From the NCBI GenBank assembly GCA_905250885.1, contig CAJNOQ010000148.1:1-64000 (forward strand): a DNA stretch of 64,000 nucleotides, given 5' to 3'. The notes beneath the pieces are model-generated. The model did no database searches. It had not been told where the DNA came from and worked only from the letters and a program-made list of their open reading frames with translations. A program made the position numbers and the translations under genes. Below are positions 13,701-27,900 of this stretch, one piece after another. This DNA comes from Didymodactylos carnosus. Its lineage: Eukaryota > Rotifera > Eurotatoria > Philodinida > Philodinidae. Position 1 is the first letter of the stretch, and each line of letters begins with the position of its first letter.

Positions 13701-16700
13701 AAAAACCTGTCCGCCATTACTTTGTTGTAACCCATACGTAGAACATATTTGTTCTGTTGGGTTAGAGCTCGAATGTAAACTTTTATTTTTATTTATTTCA
13801 TATTCTATAATATTTGCGCTTCCGAGGTCAAAAACAATTGACATTTAATAGGATATAAACGGTCTGTTAACGAAATGACTAACAACAGGATTACAACAGG
13901 CTTTTAATTGTGAAAAAATGGTCAGTTAACACGCATCATTTATTGCCCTTCATCTGACCTTTAATGATGGCCTAAAAACAAGCAATTAATTGTATGTTAG
14001 TAAGGCTCAGATTTAGATAATCATTAAATGGCATTTTATTGTCCGTTTTATGATCGTTACATATACAGACGAAAAGCGGACATTTAATGTTTCCGGTTTA
14101 ATTCACTCTTTTGTTTCGCTGGCCTCCCTACTATATATCTCACGTTGTTTTCCCATAGAAAACATCACCTTTTGTTCTTCCTCCACTATATACATCATCG
14201 AAACTTGTATTGAGCAAATAGCTACTACTTCTACTTATGGTGTCAGTGATGGCACCGATCACATCTAGTCAACCGAAATATTAAAAAGTTTAAAAAGTTA
14301 TTTATTTCATGGTAGTGGTCAGAAAGAAATTAGTCATGATCAACAGTCGAATCCTTGACCATAAACAGTCAATAATTACGCAAAAATGGCCATCAAGCGG
14401 TCACTATTAAATGCTTGTTTTCAGCCTGTTTCTTAGTCGTTAAAAAAATGACACTTTTAGACATTAATACGTTCCCAATTATAATGCCGAAAAATGGTCA
14501 GAAAACGGTGTTAACTAGCTAAAGAGTGTCATTTACGATACATTTTGTGGGCTGTTAATAGACAATAAATAGCATCGTTTCCAGCGTCATGGATTGATTA
14601 CAGAATTGCTACCTCCATGTTTTTGAGTGTTTTCCATTTTTGCCAGTTTGTCATTTCGGATGGAATCAAGCCCATATGTCAATGAAAACAGGATAGTTAA
14701 CAGACCATTTTGTATGACGCGGGTCATCATTTATTAAAAAACAACGCTTTCAATATTTAAAGGTGGCAAGCCTGCTTGATTTATACAAATAAATTATTGT
14801 ATTAATTCCAGTACAATTGTATTGAACTGATTAGCGAAAAGAAATAAAGTGATCGATGCTTGATTGTATTCAACATCAACTTTAATTTGTTATTGCTGCT
14901 GATAGTTAAGGTGCATGGGAGGAGGTCGATTAAACGTTTATGCATTTTCTTGTCACTTTCTCTGTGTATAAAACGTTCAATCAAGAAAAACAAACTCTCA
15001 TCATTATGCCATATGTCTTTCGTTCGAAGCTGTACAACTAACAGGACAAAACGTTTTAAATAACGAATATGAACTATATAAAAAAGCAAATCATTAACAC
15101 TTTATATCTATTTAATACTGTGTGTGCGTGAACGAGTGTGAGTGATGTTGACTAGAATAAGTTATGGCATATTCTCAATTCATTATAGATAAAGAGCAGA
15201 TAGTGAATAGAAGTATCAATTAATTCCTTGGCTTAAACAGAACTTTTCCAATTATAACTATCCAGAAGCGATAAGACAGCAAGTATCCCTCTTTTTTCAA
15301 TATTGTAATACGTGGCGCCACGTATTTAACGTATATGGATCCAATGGTGAGTTATAGATATATGCTACTACAGTAAAAATTTCGCTAAAACTATTAAGAG
15401 AACAATATCAGTATGTATTTTTGAAGTTTCATTAAATCATCCAAATTATTGATGATACTTCTCATTGTGTTTGACGAATCAACTGATGATTTATCTTTAT
15501 TTTTAGAGAAATTCTAATCCTGTGCAAAGTGAGCTGAACTCAAAATGTAGCGCTATACCAATAATCAACAGAAATTCTATTCTTCCATTGGCTACACATG
15601 GTATGTATTTTTTCGAATGATATTCCAAGGGTTACTCTATCTTTTTGACTAATCTTTTCAATTATTGAGAAGATATGAGCACGAATAATGATTAATATCA
15701 ACATTGAATTGTATAAGAGATAAAAGTCTGAGATGAGATGATGAACGAATAATCATACAAAGCACAAAACGGATATGTTACATTCAATAGCAGTGTTTAT
15801 AAACGAGTTATCAGTTAGAGCGAACGAAGGTACAAAATTGGTTAAAGAAAAAGTGTTTTACTATCACTTGTTAGTATAAATGAATGGCTATTTGAGACCC
15901 AACGGTGAACGATATGAAGAAACAATATCTTGTTGTTATACTTCTACTCTTCTAATAAAGATAGAGATGACTACACAGTTCAAGAATAATGTGTGTATTT
16001 TCTAACCGATGATCAGATCCGATAACTTTTCATAAATGTGATCAGATCGAGTTTATAATACGTAAAAAGCAGATTTTATCCTTCATGAAGATTTAATGAA
16101 CCACCTAGCTATCAATCAATAACTTAGTAAAAATTTTATCACTTATTGACATGAACCACTGGGTCAGAGCAAATGAAAACAATGAGAGAGAGTAAACGCT
16201 TTCTTACAACAATTAGTTTTATTTTGAGAATGAGACAGAATACATATAAATCTATAAGTCATAATTGAATATGCTTCCTCTAAATAATCATGAAAAGTCC
16301 ATTTCCTTAGCTCCAAAGTAATTTCGATCAATTGTCGCCTTTCGGGGCTACATGTGCATTTACTCAATATCGAAGCTCTAATTATTATCTCATATGTTCT
16401 TATAAGTTTCCCGATTATATAATCTATTCTCAGAACAGTAGTATCATTAGAGAAGAAAAAAATAGAGAAAATTTCATGGAACAATGAATTTTTTCCATCT
16501 TCCTCAGTGTAATGTCCTTGTCTTAGATTGACTTATACAAATATCATCTATATTCTTATCCAAGTTCTAAGGGACATTGTAAATCTATACATATTCATAT
16601 TTTTGGATATGATGATAAGATCAAATGTTGAAAGTTTAGTTCATAATACGCGATGTTGTGCCTAGGAAATTTTTTTTAGCATAAACCTTCGTATCCATAA

Positions 16701-19700
16701 ATTAATAATTAGGTATGACCGACTGATGTATGATGTTAAGACGTCCTAACCCGAATGAGAAGATTTACGCCTCTGCAGTAAATATATAGCTCTTTTGAAC
16801 AATAAAAAAGTTTCTCCTTTTTTTACCTGAAAATGTTACTTGCCCAATGCGAAAATGATTTAATAATTTTCTTGATTACACTGGACTTAGTAGAATCTCA
16901 CTCATGAACACATAATTACATTACAGTGCTTATCTGTCAACGCGTAAAACCTATAACAATTTCTTCACCCATCTATAATCATTTTTAGCGAGAGTATGCT
17001 CTGGTCGGGGTTGCCACCTAGATGCTATAATCAACGCGTTTTCCACCTTAGGTGGCAACTCTGATTCTAGCAGTTGTTTGAACGGTGAGTCATAGTTAGC
17101 CTCTTCTACGACGTGTCACTCATATAAATAAAACACTTATAATGTAAAAAGCAACTGTTAACGCACTCTAACAAGAGTTCGACCAAAATTTTTTGTAATA
17201 ATTAATATTTTTTACATGATGATATTTGGTTTCTTTTATATGAGCATCAATATCATCTCTCTCTCTGTATTATGTAACCTAAGTCAAAACAATGTTCGTT
17301 CTTTCTCTCTTGTATATATTTGGCTCACACAAGCATTTATGTATTGAGGCACAACTGTTTTCGGATTGAAACGAGAAAAGAAAACATATATTTATTCCTG
17401 GTATTATACTTAGAAGAGAGATTGTACATGATTCTTCTTGCGCATGAACAACTACTTGTCTTCTCTTATTGATTGATTATTAAGAATAACTAAAATGATT
17501 AGATCTTTGTCTAACAAAGTGAGAGAGAGGATAATAAATTTTTTTGTCTATTATAAATGTCAAATAATGGTCAGAAATAATATTTATTACATATTGTTAT
17601 CATGAAATGAACAGAGAGAGAGAGAGAGAGAAATGGGAGTATTATACCTTCCATTACGGAACTGAAACTGTATATCAACAAGTTTACAAGAGAGAGAAAG
17701 AGAAAAATGCAAATAAATTTTGGAAAGAACATATCAAATGTTATGCGGTATATCATAAAGAGACTAAGAGCTACTGTGCAGATATGTATTAGAGAAATTA
17801 CATCAACGCGAGGTCATTTTAATGAAAAAAAAGTCTATAGATAGGCAGAGTTAACATTTGTGAATAGGGAAGATACTTTTTCGAGAGTAGGAAAATCAAT
17901 CGCTGTTTGTAAATTAAGTGACAATCAGATTTAATCGCATCTCTTCAATTTCTAACGTGGTAAGTTTCAATATATACACCAGGGCAAATGTAGCATGGTG
18001 AACTTACATATTTGTCTTACATTTACATACAAAAAACGTACAAAAACTGTAGTGCGTACAAAAACTACAAAAAAGTGGTTATTGCAGTACAAGTAATAAT
18101 TTTTCTCATTGTTTCAGACGAGGATGATTCAGCTGAATTAGATGCCATAATTAGTGAATTAAGGGAATTTAAAGTTCAATTTGAAGGTTCTTCAAATCCG
18201 AAGCAATCATCATCCTCATCTCTATTACATTTACATCCGCCACTCAAACGTCGAAACATGGAATCGGTCATATATCTATCGAAGACATTGTCCTCCTCAT
18301 CCTCCTCATCCTCAGCTTCGTCATCTGCCTCGTGCGTATATGAACTTCGTACATTAGAAGATCAATTAGAAGCTGCATTAGCTAGTTTAACAATGACCGT
18401 TAACGATATAGGCACTTTGAAAACAAACGACTATTGTTGTATAACGCAGGATTTTGTTCAGCAACAACAACAACAGCAACGTTCTTCAAGTAGTAGTGCC
18501 TGTAGTAGTGGTCTAGGAGATGAGATAACAAATGGTTTCGATGAATCATTATCATCAATCAACGCTGAACAACAACAAAATATTGAAATGCAAGAAAATA
18601 CAATCCTAACATCGACAACAATAAAAACAGATGATTGTGATTCAGCATTTTCTGAAACTGGTTCGATACCATCCAATGGAATTTTGAAAATCATTGATGA
18701 TACTGTAAGTTTATTCTGGATAAAATATATCTTTGTCAGCTAGATATATTTAGTTAACAAACCGAAAACATATGGTTCGAGAAACATTGCCAAAAATATT
18801 AGTTCGAACGTACAATGATGATGAATCAACAAAAAGTGAGTTTTTACAGTGTTTTTAATTGTATTAATATTTCATTTTTTTATTTATCGAAAGGTATACT
18901 TATTGATGAGACAATGACAATTCGTGATATTATATTTATTCTTGTACATAAGAATCATCGTGCAGCAGACATCGACTTTTCACTAGTCGAAATCTTACCA
19001 GATTTACATATGGAACGAATATTTGAAGATCATCAAAAATTAACCGAAGCTATTTTAATGTGGCCTAGTGTATCGACAAACCGTTTATTATTTACGAAAC
19101 GAACCGAAAAATATGGATTGTTTCATACTACTTTCTGTTCGGTAGGCGTACAAGTATACAAGAAAATATAAATGAAATTTTTGACTCTCTCTATTTTAGA
19201 TCGAAAAATTGGAGAAAAATAGTTCAGTATCGGATTATCCAATAGAAAATGTAAGTTAAATATTTGTTGTTCATGAAGAATCGACAACTCTCTTCATTGT
19301 TCGATAATTTATAGAATAATTTATATGATGAATTATTTAAAACTCCTAATATGGAGGGTATCGTTTATTTAAAAGAAAAATCGAGAAAATCATGGAAAAA
19401 ACATTTTTGTGTATTACGCTCGTCCGGACTCTATTATGTACCAAAAGGGAAAAGCAAAGTAAGATTTTCTTTTAATATAAAATATCGATAGAAATATAAT
19501 TAAATAATAACTATATTGTATATTAGAAAGATCTTGTTGGTTTGGTAAAATTTGAAAATGTTGAATTATTCTTTGGTATTGGATGGAAAAAGAAGTTCAA
19601 ATCACCATCAGACTATTGTTTTGCATTAAAAGTAAATAAGTTCTCAATCCATGAGTTAATTATATCTGCTACTTATGTGTTATTATGTTTTACCTTTTAG

Positions 19701-21922
19701 CATCCATTAATACAAAAGAAAAGTTCAAAATATATCAAATATATGTGTGTAGAAACTAAAAAAGAATTTGATCGATGGATAGCAAGTATTAGAATAGCTA
19801 AAGTAATAATCATAATAATAAATTAATAATAAATCTTTGATTATAAGATACTTTTTTGTTTAGTATGCGCGTCAACTTCTATTAAATTATTTTCTTATTC
19901 AAAAAGCAATGAATATATACAGATCATCAGGTATGATTCTCATTTTTTAGTTTTGACAACAATAATTAACGTGGTTAAGTTAAAGTTTGATTAAATTCAA
20001 TATATTAAAACAGAGTGTGTTTAATCTTTGGTATTGCTTTTTAAAAATTTTTTGGAATCTACATTAACCAGTTCTGTGATCTATTTTCCATTTAGGACGT
20101 TTTGCTGCTGTGTGTGCAGCTCAAGAAGAAAGTAGTCAACTTGATCATGACTGTCTACGAACGCCTTCTATATCTAAAAAAAATCACCAAAACAACAATA
20201 AAATATTGGATTGTCATGAAAAAATAAATGCCAGTGCTCATGTTGAAAATAGTGGCAAAATATCTGATCTTTGTAAGTGTTCACAACTATAAAAGAGTTG
20301 AAAAATATAAAAAGTAAAAGTCTTTATCTATGGTTGTAGCTTCATCATTTAATCCACCAATTACTTCTGAAATAAACTCATCCATAAAGTCAGCTAGCTA
20401 TATGGATGAATTACGACAACGTTTGGAACGTGTTCTGTCTGATCCGTCATCGGCGCCTGTCATAACTGAACAGAATGACGAGAATATGCTAACAGATACG
20501 AATCATTCATTTTTAACCCATCAAACTCCTCGTCTATCTGGTTTACCCATATCAAAATCATTTCGTTTACAAACATCTTCAACAGCAAAAAATGATCATT
20601 CATTCGATGGTACATCCGAACTTCGACAATATCAAGCTCACTCCTATCGTCAACTATCAAATATTAACAACAACAACAACAACAGCAATTTAAAACCAAC
20701 TTTACTCAAAAAGTCGAATGATGAAACATCAACATCAAACATTGAACAATCAAAATGTGCGATAACGAAAGCGCGATCTCAAGTACCACTAAAAAATACC
20801 ACAGAATTATTATCATCGACTAGATGGAAAAATCGCCCAATAATTACACCACCAAAATTAAAACAACAAACATCTTCAGAAATGAACGATTCAAATACAA
20901 AATTACATCAACAATCCACAGAAAATTTATCAAAATTTAATAGACAATTACCAGTGGTGGCGTCAACACCTTTACCAAGAAAACAGTTACCAGTTCAAAT
21001 ATCTGATAGAAATTTATCAGTTTTAAACGGATTCAAACATAAACAGAACACCAATGATGAACAACAAATGAGTAGAAGTTTCACCATTCAAAAAACGAAA
21101 CATGATAGTAAGTAATTTATCTTTTAACAAGTTATAAATATCAAATTTTACTAATGAACTATTTGATTAGTTTACTGTTCGAATATATTCTCTACGATCT
21201 TCTTTATAGGTCGACAATATACGAACAATTCATCTGGACAGTCTAAAACAGATTCATTAAATATTGCTAATACTGATCTATTTCCATTATCATCACGAAC
21301 GCTTTTAGAAGGTTTAAATGAACAAAAAAGATTTAGCCAACCAGGCACGGTTAATTCATCTTCTATAACGCATCAATACGATGTAAATAAATCATCAAAT
21401 GAAAAACCCTCATCGCTTTCACCGCCTAGAATACAAACAACAACGACTAATTTTTCAATTCTATCTAAACCAACGACTTTAGCAACACTACCACAAAAGC
21501 AAGATTCAACTAAATTAGGAAACAAACAGATTTCATACAAAACTACAGCAACAATAAACAAAAAGACAACATTAAACGATATAAAAAATCGTCGAACACA
21601 ATCGTCCATACCACCGACTATTTCTTCGTCCTCTTACGTACTTAATAATCATACGGATACTAAAAAAATATCTTCTGACAGAATATCATCAACGTCTCAA
21701 CAAACTCGAATAAGTAAATCTCACACAACGACGAATGTTACAGCGTCGGTTTCATCGATACCATTAAACAAACAAACGATAACATTGACACAAGTCAAAA
21801 CTGTTCCACCAGTACCACCAAGAAAATCGAGTATTCCTCGTCCATCATTTGTTAGTCAAATGAAACCGTTACCACCACAACGTAATTCAGCAACGACATT
21901 AAAAATTGTTAGCCACTGTTAA
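10739..21922 (+). CDS. MIG-10/RIAM/lamellipodin (MRL) family adaptor
   Basis: MRL proteins link Ras/Rap GTPases and membrane phosphoinositides to actin assembly and integrin activation. Thirteen exons, summing to 1110 codons plus stop: 10739-10933, 15507-15600, 18118-18704, 18754-18835, 18894-19141, 19200-19250, 19315-19458, 19527-19631, 19701-19802, 19864-19930, 20096-20272, 20340-21107 and 21210-21922. The acidic N-terminus is followed by Ser/Gln-rich stretches and a short helical region ([17 protein letters not shown]). The RA domain ([15 protein letters not shown] to [11 protein letters not shown]) contains the family signature [18 protein letters not shown]. The PH domain runs from [17 protein letters not shown] through [22 protein letters not shown] and [15 protein letters not shown]. 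The Ser/Pro-rich tail has SH3-ligand-like PPVPPRKS and LPPQRN. Classical FPPPP EVH1 ligands were not seen, unusual for lamellipodin. The first exon is the least certain; its phase (0) fits the small second exon exactly. Confidence 0.88.
10934..15506 (+). other. First intron of the MRL gene
   Basis: 4.6 kb, opening with GTAAGT and closing with TTTTTAG. No coding exon is recognisable. At 13860-14720 the words TGGTCAG, GGTCTGTTAAC and CATTTAATG recur in degenerate form, which looks like an old repeat without clear ends. A weak inverted pair (CACAGTGTGCAT near 12627 and its complement near 12812) may mark another small element. Confidence 0.5.
17010..17059. repeat. Short inverted repeat / hairpin
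   Basis: GTTGCCACCTA at 17010-17020 is exactly complementary to TAGGTGGCAAC at 17049-17059, leaving a loop of about 28 bases. It lies inside a host intron on the sense strand. It could be the remnant of a tiny palindromic transposon. Confidence 0.6.
17613..17630. repeat. AG dinucleotide microsatellite
   Basis: An alternating A/G tract of about 18 bases in the second intron of the MRL gene. Confidence 0.9.
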
Positions 21923-21928
21923 CTACTT

Positions 21929-21934
21929 AATAAA
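21929..21934 (+). terminator. Polyadenylation signal of the MRL gene
   Basis: AATAAA seven bases after the stop codon, implying a very short 3' UTR if used. Confidence 0.6.
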
Positions 21935-24900
21935 GATTATAGTTTTACCCAGTGAATTTTGTTATTCTTATTTCTACTATTACAGTGAGTTAACTATTTA
22001 TAACGACAATTAGCAGCTATCGTGTATTTTTTACTCTTATGCATATGCAGTAAAACTTTTATTAAAAATTTTATTTCTAAAGCTTTAAATGTTATTGACT
22101 AACTCTTGATTATTCATTAGAAAAAGAGTTTTTATTTTTTCAGGTAATAATTGCGTAGAATTAATAACAAGAAGCCGAGGAGAACAATAGAGATAAAATA
22201 TTCTAGTCACTTTTGCCTAATATTCAAAACTTATTTTGTAAAAAAAAAAAGTCCTTGAAAAATAGAACTTCAGTCTGTTTGGTATAAAAGACAAACATTT
22301 ACTCTATTTTCTTTTGAACTTTTTTTCCTTTAGGCGAACCAAGTCTGTGCGTGTATCTATCTTATTTTAATTCCATTTTCATGTCCCTAATGATCAGTTC
22401 TGTTTTCTTTCACTATGTATAAGAGCCAATGTCTATTTAATTTTGCACAACTTTGTTGTTATTAATAAACACACAAATAGGTCTGCCTGTCGAATGAAAT
22501 AAATCTATTTTATTTGCAACAACAAAATATACTATCGGGTAAATTTTAACACTTGTTGTTTTAAAAGGCACATTGTTGAGAAATAAGTTTAGTCGAATGA
22601 ATAGGAAGGAAGAAAGAAGAAGAATACCATTATCTATTCCGGTTTACAATAAAATAATTTTAACATCTAACTTTTTACATCTGTTACTAGAATTAATGTA
22701 CAGAGAACACTCGAATATAATATTTGATATAAAAACGATCACAGGTGCATATAAAACCTTGAAACTATTAATTTTCTTGTAATCAGGTTTGTGTACTAAA
22801 CTAAAATGTTTCTACTAATTTTTGCACTATATAATAATCTGATAGATTTCGATGAAAGGTTCCTAACAGACAACTGGCTCAAAAATAGAAGAGCCGCACA
22901 TCTGCTTATATTGAACGATAACTTTCAGTTAACTCACCATTTATAGATATACTTTAAATCGATATATTTACTTCAACGGTCGTTTGTGGCCACACCGGAT
23001 ACTGCTATTTAGCAAAAAAATAGACAAATCATCCGCAAATAGTTCAAAATATGACTGTGAATGAACGTCAAATTATTGATAAATACTAAAAATAAGAGTA
23101 CAGTTAAATAAGTGAATATACCGACTGTGTTTCGATACTATTCAAGTATGATACGATCTAAAACATTTTAGTTTTTCACCAATAGCTAAAATCCCGCTCA
23201 CGTTGGTGCAAAAAGCTTCAAGTCGCTCTAGATAGGAGATGAAGCCAATATTTTTATATCATTCTACTCGCCATTATAGCACGAAAAAGATTACATGCCG
23301 GTTTTGGAAAATATTGTTCCGTTGTTGAGAAAGTAAGTTTTTTTGAAAGAAGTAGCAAAAACAAGGAAATTCACTTGTACTTTGCAGTTTTCACTGTCAA
23401 AGTTCTATTTGTTTTGCAAAATCAATGTCATATTTGGAATTAGCATGAAAAACTGAATTGATTGATGTGTGTTTCGGGATTTTTGGACAACTTTCATTTT
23501 TTTTTAACTTTTCCGCAAAAATCTCGGTGAAAATATCTATGTTCGAGTTTTAGGTTCGTTTCTAAAAAATAAACCGATTTTTAGAATTTTAAAATTTTTA
23601 GTTTTATTAAATTTTCGACGGTAAGATTTTGATTCGAAAGGTGCAAACACGCATATTCTTGTTCAGCTCGACGAGCTCTATCTAACCGGAATATCTCTAG
23701 CTACTCTATTTTTAGAGAAAAATGAAAAAAAATTGTGGTTAAAATGTATTACATTGAAAACTTGACGGATTTTTACTGAAAAGATTATTGTGAACGAGAC
23801 AGGCATACAGATTGTAACAGATTATTCTTTCGAACAATTTCAACATGATTGATAGAACCGTTATTGATCGCTAATTATTTTTGTGTCATGATCGTTGTTT
23901 GATATAAAAATTAATTTTATATAACTCAGACTTTAAATCTTTGAAAATACTTGAGAACTGAATGCTTTATTAAACAAAAAAAAAGTATTAACAGAGCAGA
24001 ATTCTATTTTCCTTTGAACGACTCAGCTATAATGTTAGGTGAATCGGTCATTACTCTAATGATTTTATGTTAAAATTGAAGAAACTCAGTGTTACAAACT
24101 ATAGATTTCAACACGATCCAAGCCAGTTGTGTATATATGCAAAAGGGAAGCGTCAGTTATGGATATTGAGGCTATGATTAACTCTAGTCTTCCATAATTT
24201 TCTAATAACTTGACTTTGATCTTTTGCTATTTTCTCGCAACGCGGATGTGAAAAACAAAGAGCAAAGAAAAAGAAAAAGAATTTTTATCATACTCTTTGC
24301 ATATAATAAATGAGAAGATAACAAAGTAAAAATTTGAAAAATAAGTGAAAACATGATTAATTTTGTGTGTGTGTATGTCGGGGTAGTATTAATTGAACAA
24401 TAAAAGATCCGAAGGTCTTATACTAGAAACAAAATAATGCGAGGTTTTGTTTAGCTGCTTGTTCATCATGAAATTTTGATGCGGATGATCATTGATGAAA
24501 ATAAAGATTTTTTTGACGCTTGTTGCGTGATTGTCTATAATTCAAGACTTCATGCAGAACTAAAGAATTATATGACATAAAACAAAAAACAGATTCAAAT
24601 TGGGTTGGAACTAAGGTAAGACAGAGAGCTAAGTTTAGTTTACATTTTTACTAACTACTGTCTCAGAAAAAAATTGATAATTTAGTATTGTAATCGTAAC
24701 TTTTTTCTCTAATAATTCCAAGGCTCAATTATTCTTGCAATAGATGAAGCTTGGAATGCTGTATAAAAAATGTTATTGAGTACTTGATTACAAAATGTAA
24801 AATGTGTAATGTAAAATACTGAAAAGGTTCGTGAAGTTTGTGAAATATTTTTAACTAATCTAAAATATTTTTATAAACATTCAAATAGGTCTCTCAAGAG

Positions 24901-27900
24901 ACTTCAGATCGAATTTTTTTATGTTGTCAAATGTGTTCTTTCTCATGGTATATGACAAATTTGGTTCAAATCTAGTTTTACGATACAAAAGGTATCATGA
25001 CTAACATTCACTAGATAACAAGAAAATGATATCTTTCCACTTATATTAATAAAATAGAAAAGTTGCTGAACATTTCGCATTCAGATATAAACAACTTGTT
25101 TCTCTTCAAAATACAAAGCAACTCCTAATTCCAAAGGCTTCGTTTTAGATGAGTTATGAGAATGTTAGACAATAGTACACAGATGTTCTGCGAAAATAAG
25201 TAAAACAAAAAAATTCTCATTCAGCCAGGTGTGTTGTAGGACAAACTTAATTCTAAGTAAAAAACAGATCTTTTCTAGAGTGAGAGATTTAAATTTGTCA
25301 ATATCTCAACAGTACTCGAAATATTTTATATACACATGTGTCTATGTATTAAGTACATGTACACCTCCTTCGTTAGTCAATTTTTATGATAACTTTTTTT
25401 TCTTTTTGATCAATAAAAATAAAAAGAAATTACTGCTGTTTTATATAAACGACTTCTTTTCAAGCACACTAGTCTTTCTAATTAATGTTTAGGTTTTATT
25501 CTACTATGGTAAAAAAAAGAAAAGAAAAATAACATGTTGTGTATATCGTATGCTGTGTGTGCTAGTGCGTGTATATGTGAATAAGATCGATTTAAAATAA
25601 TAATAATTGCGTTTCTTTGTGTGCACTTTTTCCTAGTGTTTTTCTTTCTTCTCTTTCGCATTAAATTTAACACTGAATATAGTATTAATTTCTACTAGAT
25701 CAGTTTTCTAGACATCTTTTAGCCTCAATTTTATTAGTCACTTCAATGAATTCCGAGTTTGCTATAGGCTAGATAAAAATTTCGTACGGTATATAGAATG
25801 CTTTCAGTCAGAACCTGTTAATCAAGACTGTATGAGTGATTCGACATGAAAAATAAAAATTTTTTTGCTAACAGCATATTTGATATAATTGCAACTGAAA
25901 AATTGACTGTTATAAGCTGCGTTTACGCAAAAGACCGTTATACTCTCTCTTTTTTTCTTGAAATATGTTTATGTGAAATTAATAACGTGTTTTTTTCTAA
26001 AAGAATCTTTCTACTTTACAGTTCTAGTTAAAGAGACCTACTTGATTATATTCATAATTGACTTTGTGAATATTCTTAGGAAGGGATTAATAGATTACAG
26101 CGTCCGGTCTATGTGCTGCTTTATTTCCTCGTTTATTTGATTCAAGAAATATTTTTGTTCTTTTTCTTAATAAGTACAGTTTATGAATCTATATGTTCTC
26201 AAAATTAAGTCTCTTTTTCTAATAACGTATCTATTTACAAATCAATTTAGACGGATAAAAAATAAAAAATTTTGGAATCAAAAAATATTTTATTTGAGCT
26301 AATATTATTAGAATATAATCACATTGCAGGTGTGTAACCTAATTAGAAAGCCACAATTGGAATTAAACAAAATCATGAGTGACTAATGTTGTTTTGCTTA
26401 TGAGGGTTGGCAGTGCTCCGTTAACAAATACTGAGTGAACATTTATGGTCCCAGTCCTAGAACCATGCTCTATAGTGGAAGAAACTCCTTGTAACCAAGA
26501 CCTGAACTTTTGAATTTTTTCAGTAAAATCTTAATTCAAGATCATGGTAAGAAAACGATAGAAATTAAAGAAGTTCCAAGAACCCAAGATCTTCGATGTC
26601 TTAAAATTTCTTGAGTTCTTGATAATTTTTGAATCTGTTTTACTTCCACGAGGAAAACAGCAGATTTTGTGACTTTTGTAATCTGGGCTCCGTTCCACAA
26701 GCAATCAAGTTCTTTCGAATTTTGTTCCCTGGTATTCTTCGTGACTTCGTAGAGCCCGAAGAATTTTCGTGCGTTTTTTCAGCTTAGCTGCATTTTCAGT
26801 CATTTTTACAGATTTTCGAAATTTCATCGGATTCTAACCCCTTTTTCCGATTTTTTCTTGTACTCTCAGAGATTCCTCCAGTTTCGCGAACTTTGGGAAG
26901 TTTGTATAGGATTCCCCAGGCTTCTGTAGGCCTGGGAGTCCACAGTTGCTTGGAATTCTGCTGTTTCCCCCTTGTTTATTTCACACTCCTGCTTGCATAC
27001 AACTTCGAAGTTTTTCCCTTTTGAGCTAACGAGGAAACCCCATTCATGTGCCCATTTCCGTTGCCAATGGTTTATATCTCGATAGAAGATATCGCACTAG
27101 TAAAAACCCTAAAAGCTGATCGGCTCATGGCGCTTTCCTCAAAAGTTATATCGGTTTTTCTGTTTCTCCGAAGGAAACACGAAAAATCAAAAAATTAATA
27201 ACTCTGTCAAATAAAGGAGTGAAGGGCTAAAAATTCTTTCTCAAGCCCTCCTATATGTCTTTCATATCCCTAGAAAGTTTGAGTTGTCGAGCTCGTTTTG
27301 TTTCCGAATTGTTGAATTTTTAAATTTTTCCATTGATTTGTCCTTAGATACGCTCACAATAACACACAATGTTTGAATACACGTCTGTTCGTGCAGTTTA
27401 AACAACTTCAGCACTCTTTCTATGCTATTCTATAGCAGAGACGGGTGAATACTTTTCTCCAGTATTCCAGTACTTTAGATCTTTCGAAATGTGGAACAGA
27501 AAGCAGAGACCGGTTTTATGTTCGTTCGATGCAGTTTTTTCTGCACTACAAAACTATATAAAATACTACACCTTTTTATGCTTTGATCGAGAGAAATTTA
27601 ATTCGAAAGCAATACTTAGAGGGTAAATACTCGAAAATTTTTTCACCTTCCGAGTACTTGCTTTTGAATTAAATTTCTCTCGATCAAAGCATAAAAAGAC
27701 GTAGTTTAATTTTATATAGTTTTCTAGTGCAACAAAAATTATATCGAATAGACATAAAACTGATTTCTGCTTTCTGTTCCACATTTCGACAGATCTAAAA
27801 TATTGAAGTACTCGACCATCTCTGTTCTAGAACTCACCGCTCTTGTATTGTTTATACAGCACTGTAGAGTGATACGGTAAAAAATACAATACAAGATTTC

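Larger units (their letters stand above)
15601..18117 (+). other. Second intron of the MRL gene
   Basis: 2.5 kb from GTATGT to TTTCAG. It contains a perfect 11-base inverted repeat at 17010-17059 and an AG microsatellite at 17613-17630. The open frames at 16164-16484 and 17571-17792 look like chance. Confidence 0.5.

Noticed and set aside
14802-15089. 95-codon minus-strand open frame in the MRL intron
   Set aside because: Overlaps an equally open plus-strand frame, no family match.
23155-23720. Possible inverted repeat in intergenic DNA
   Set aside because: Similarity between the ends is too weak and gapped to support an element.
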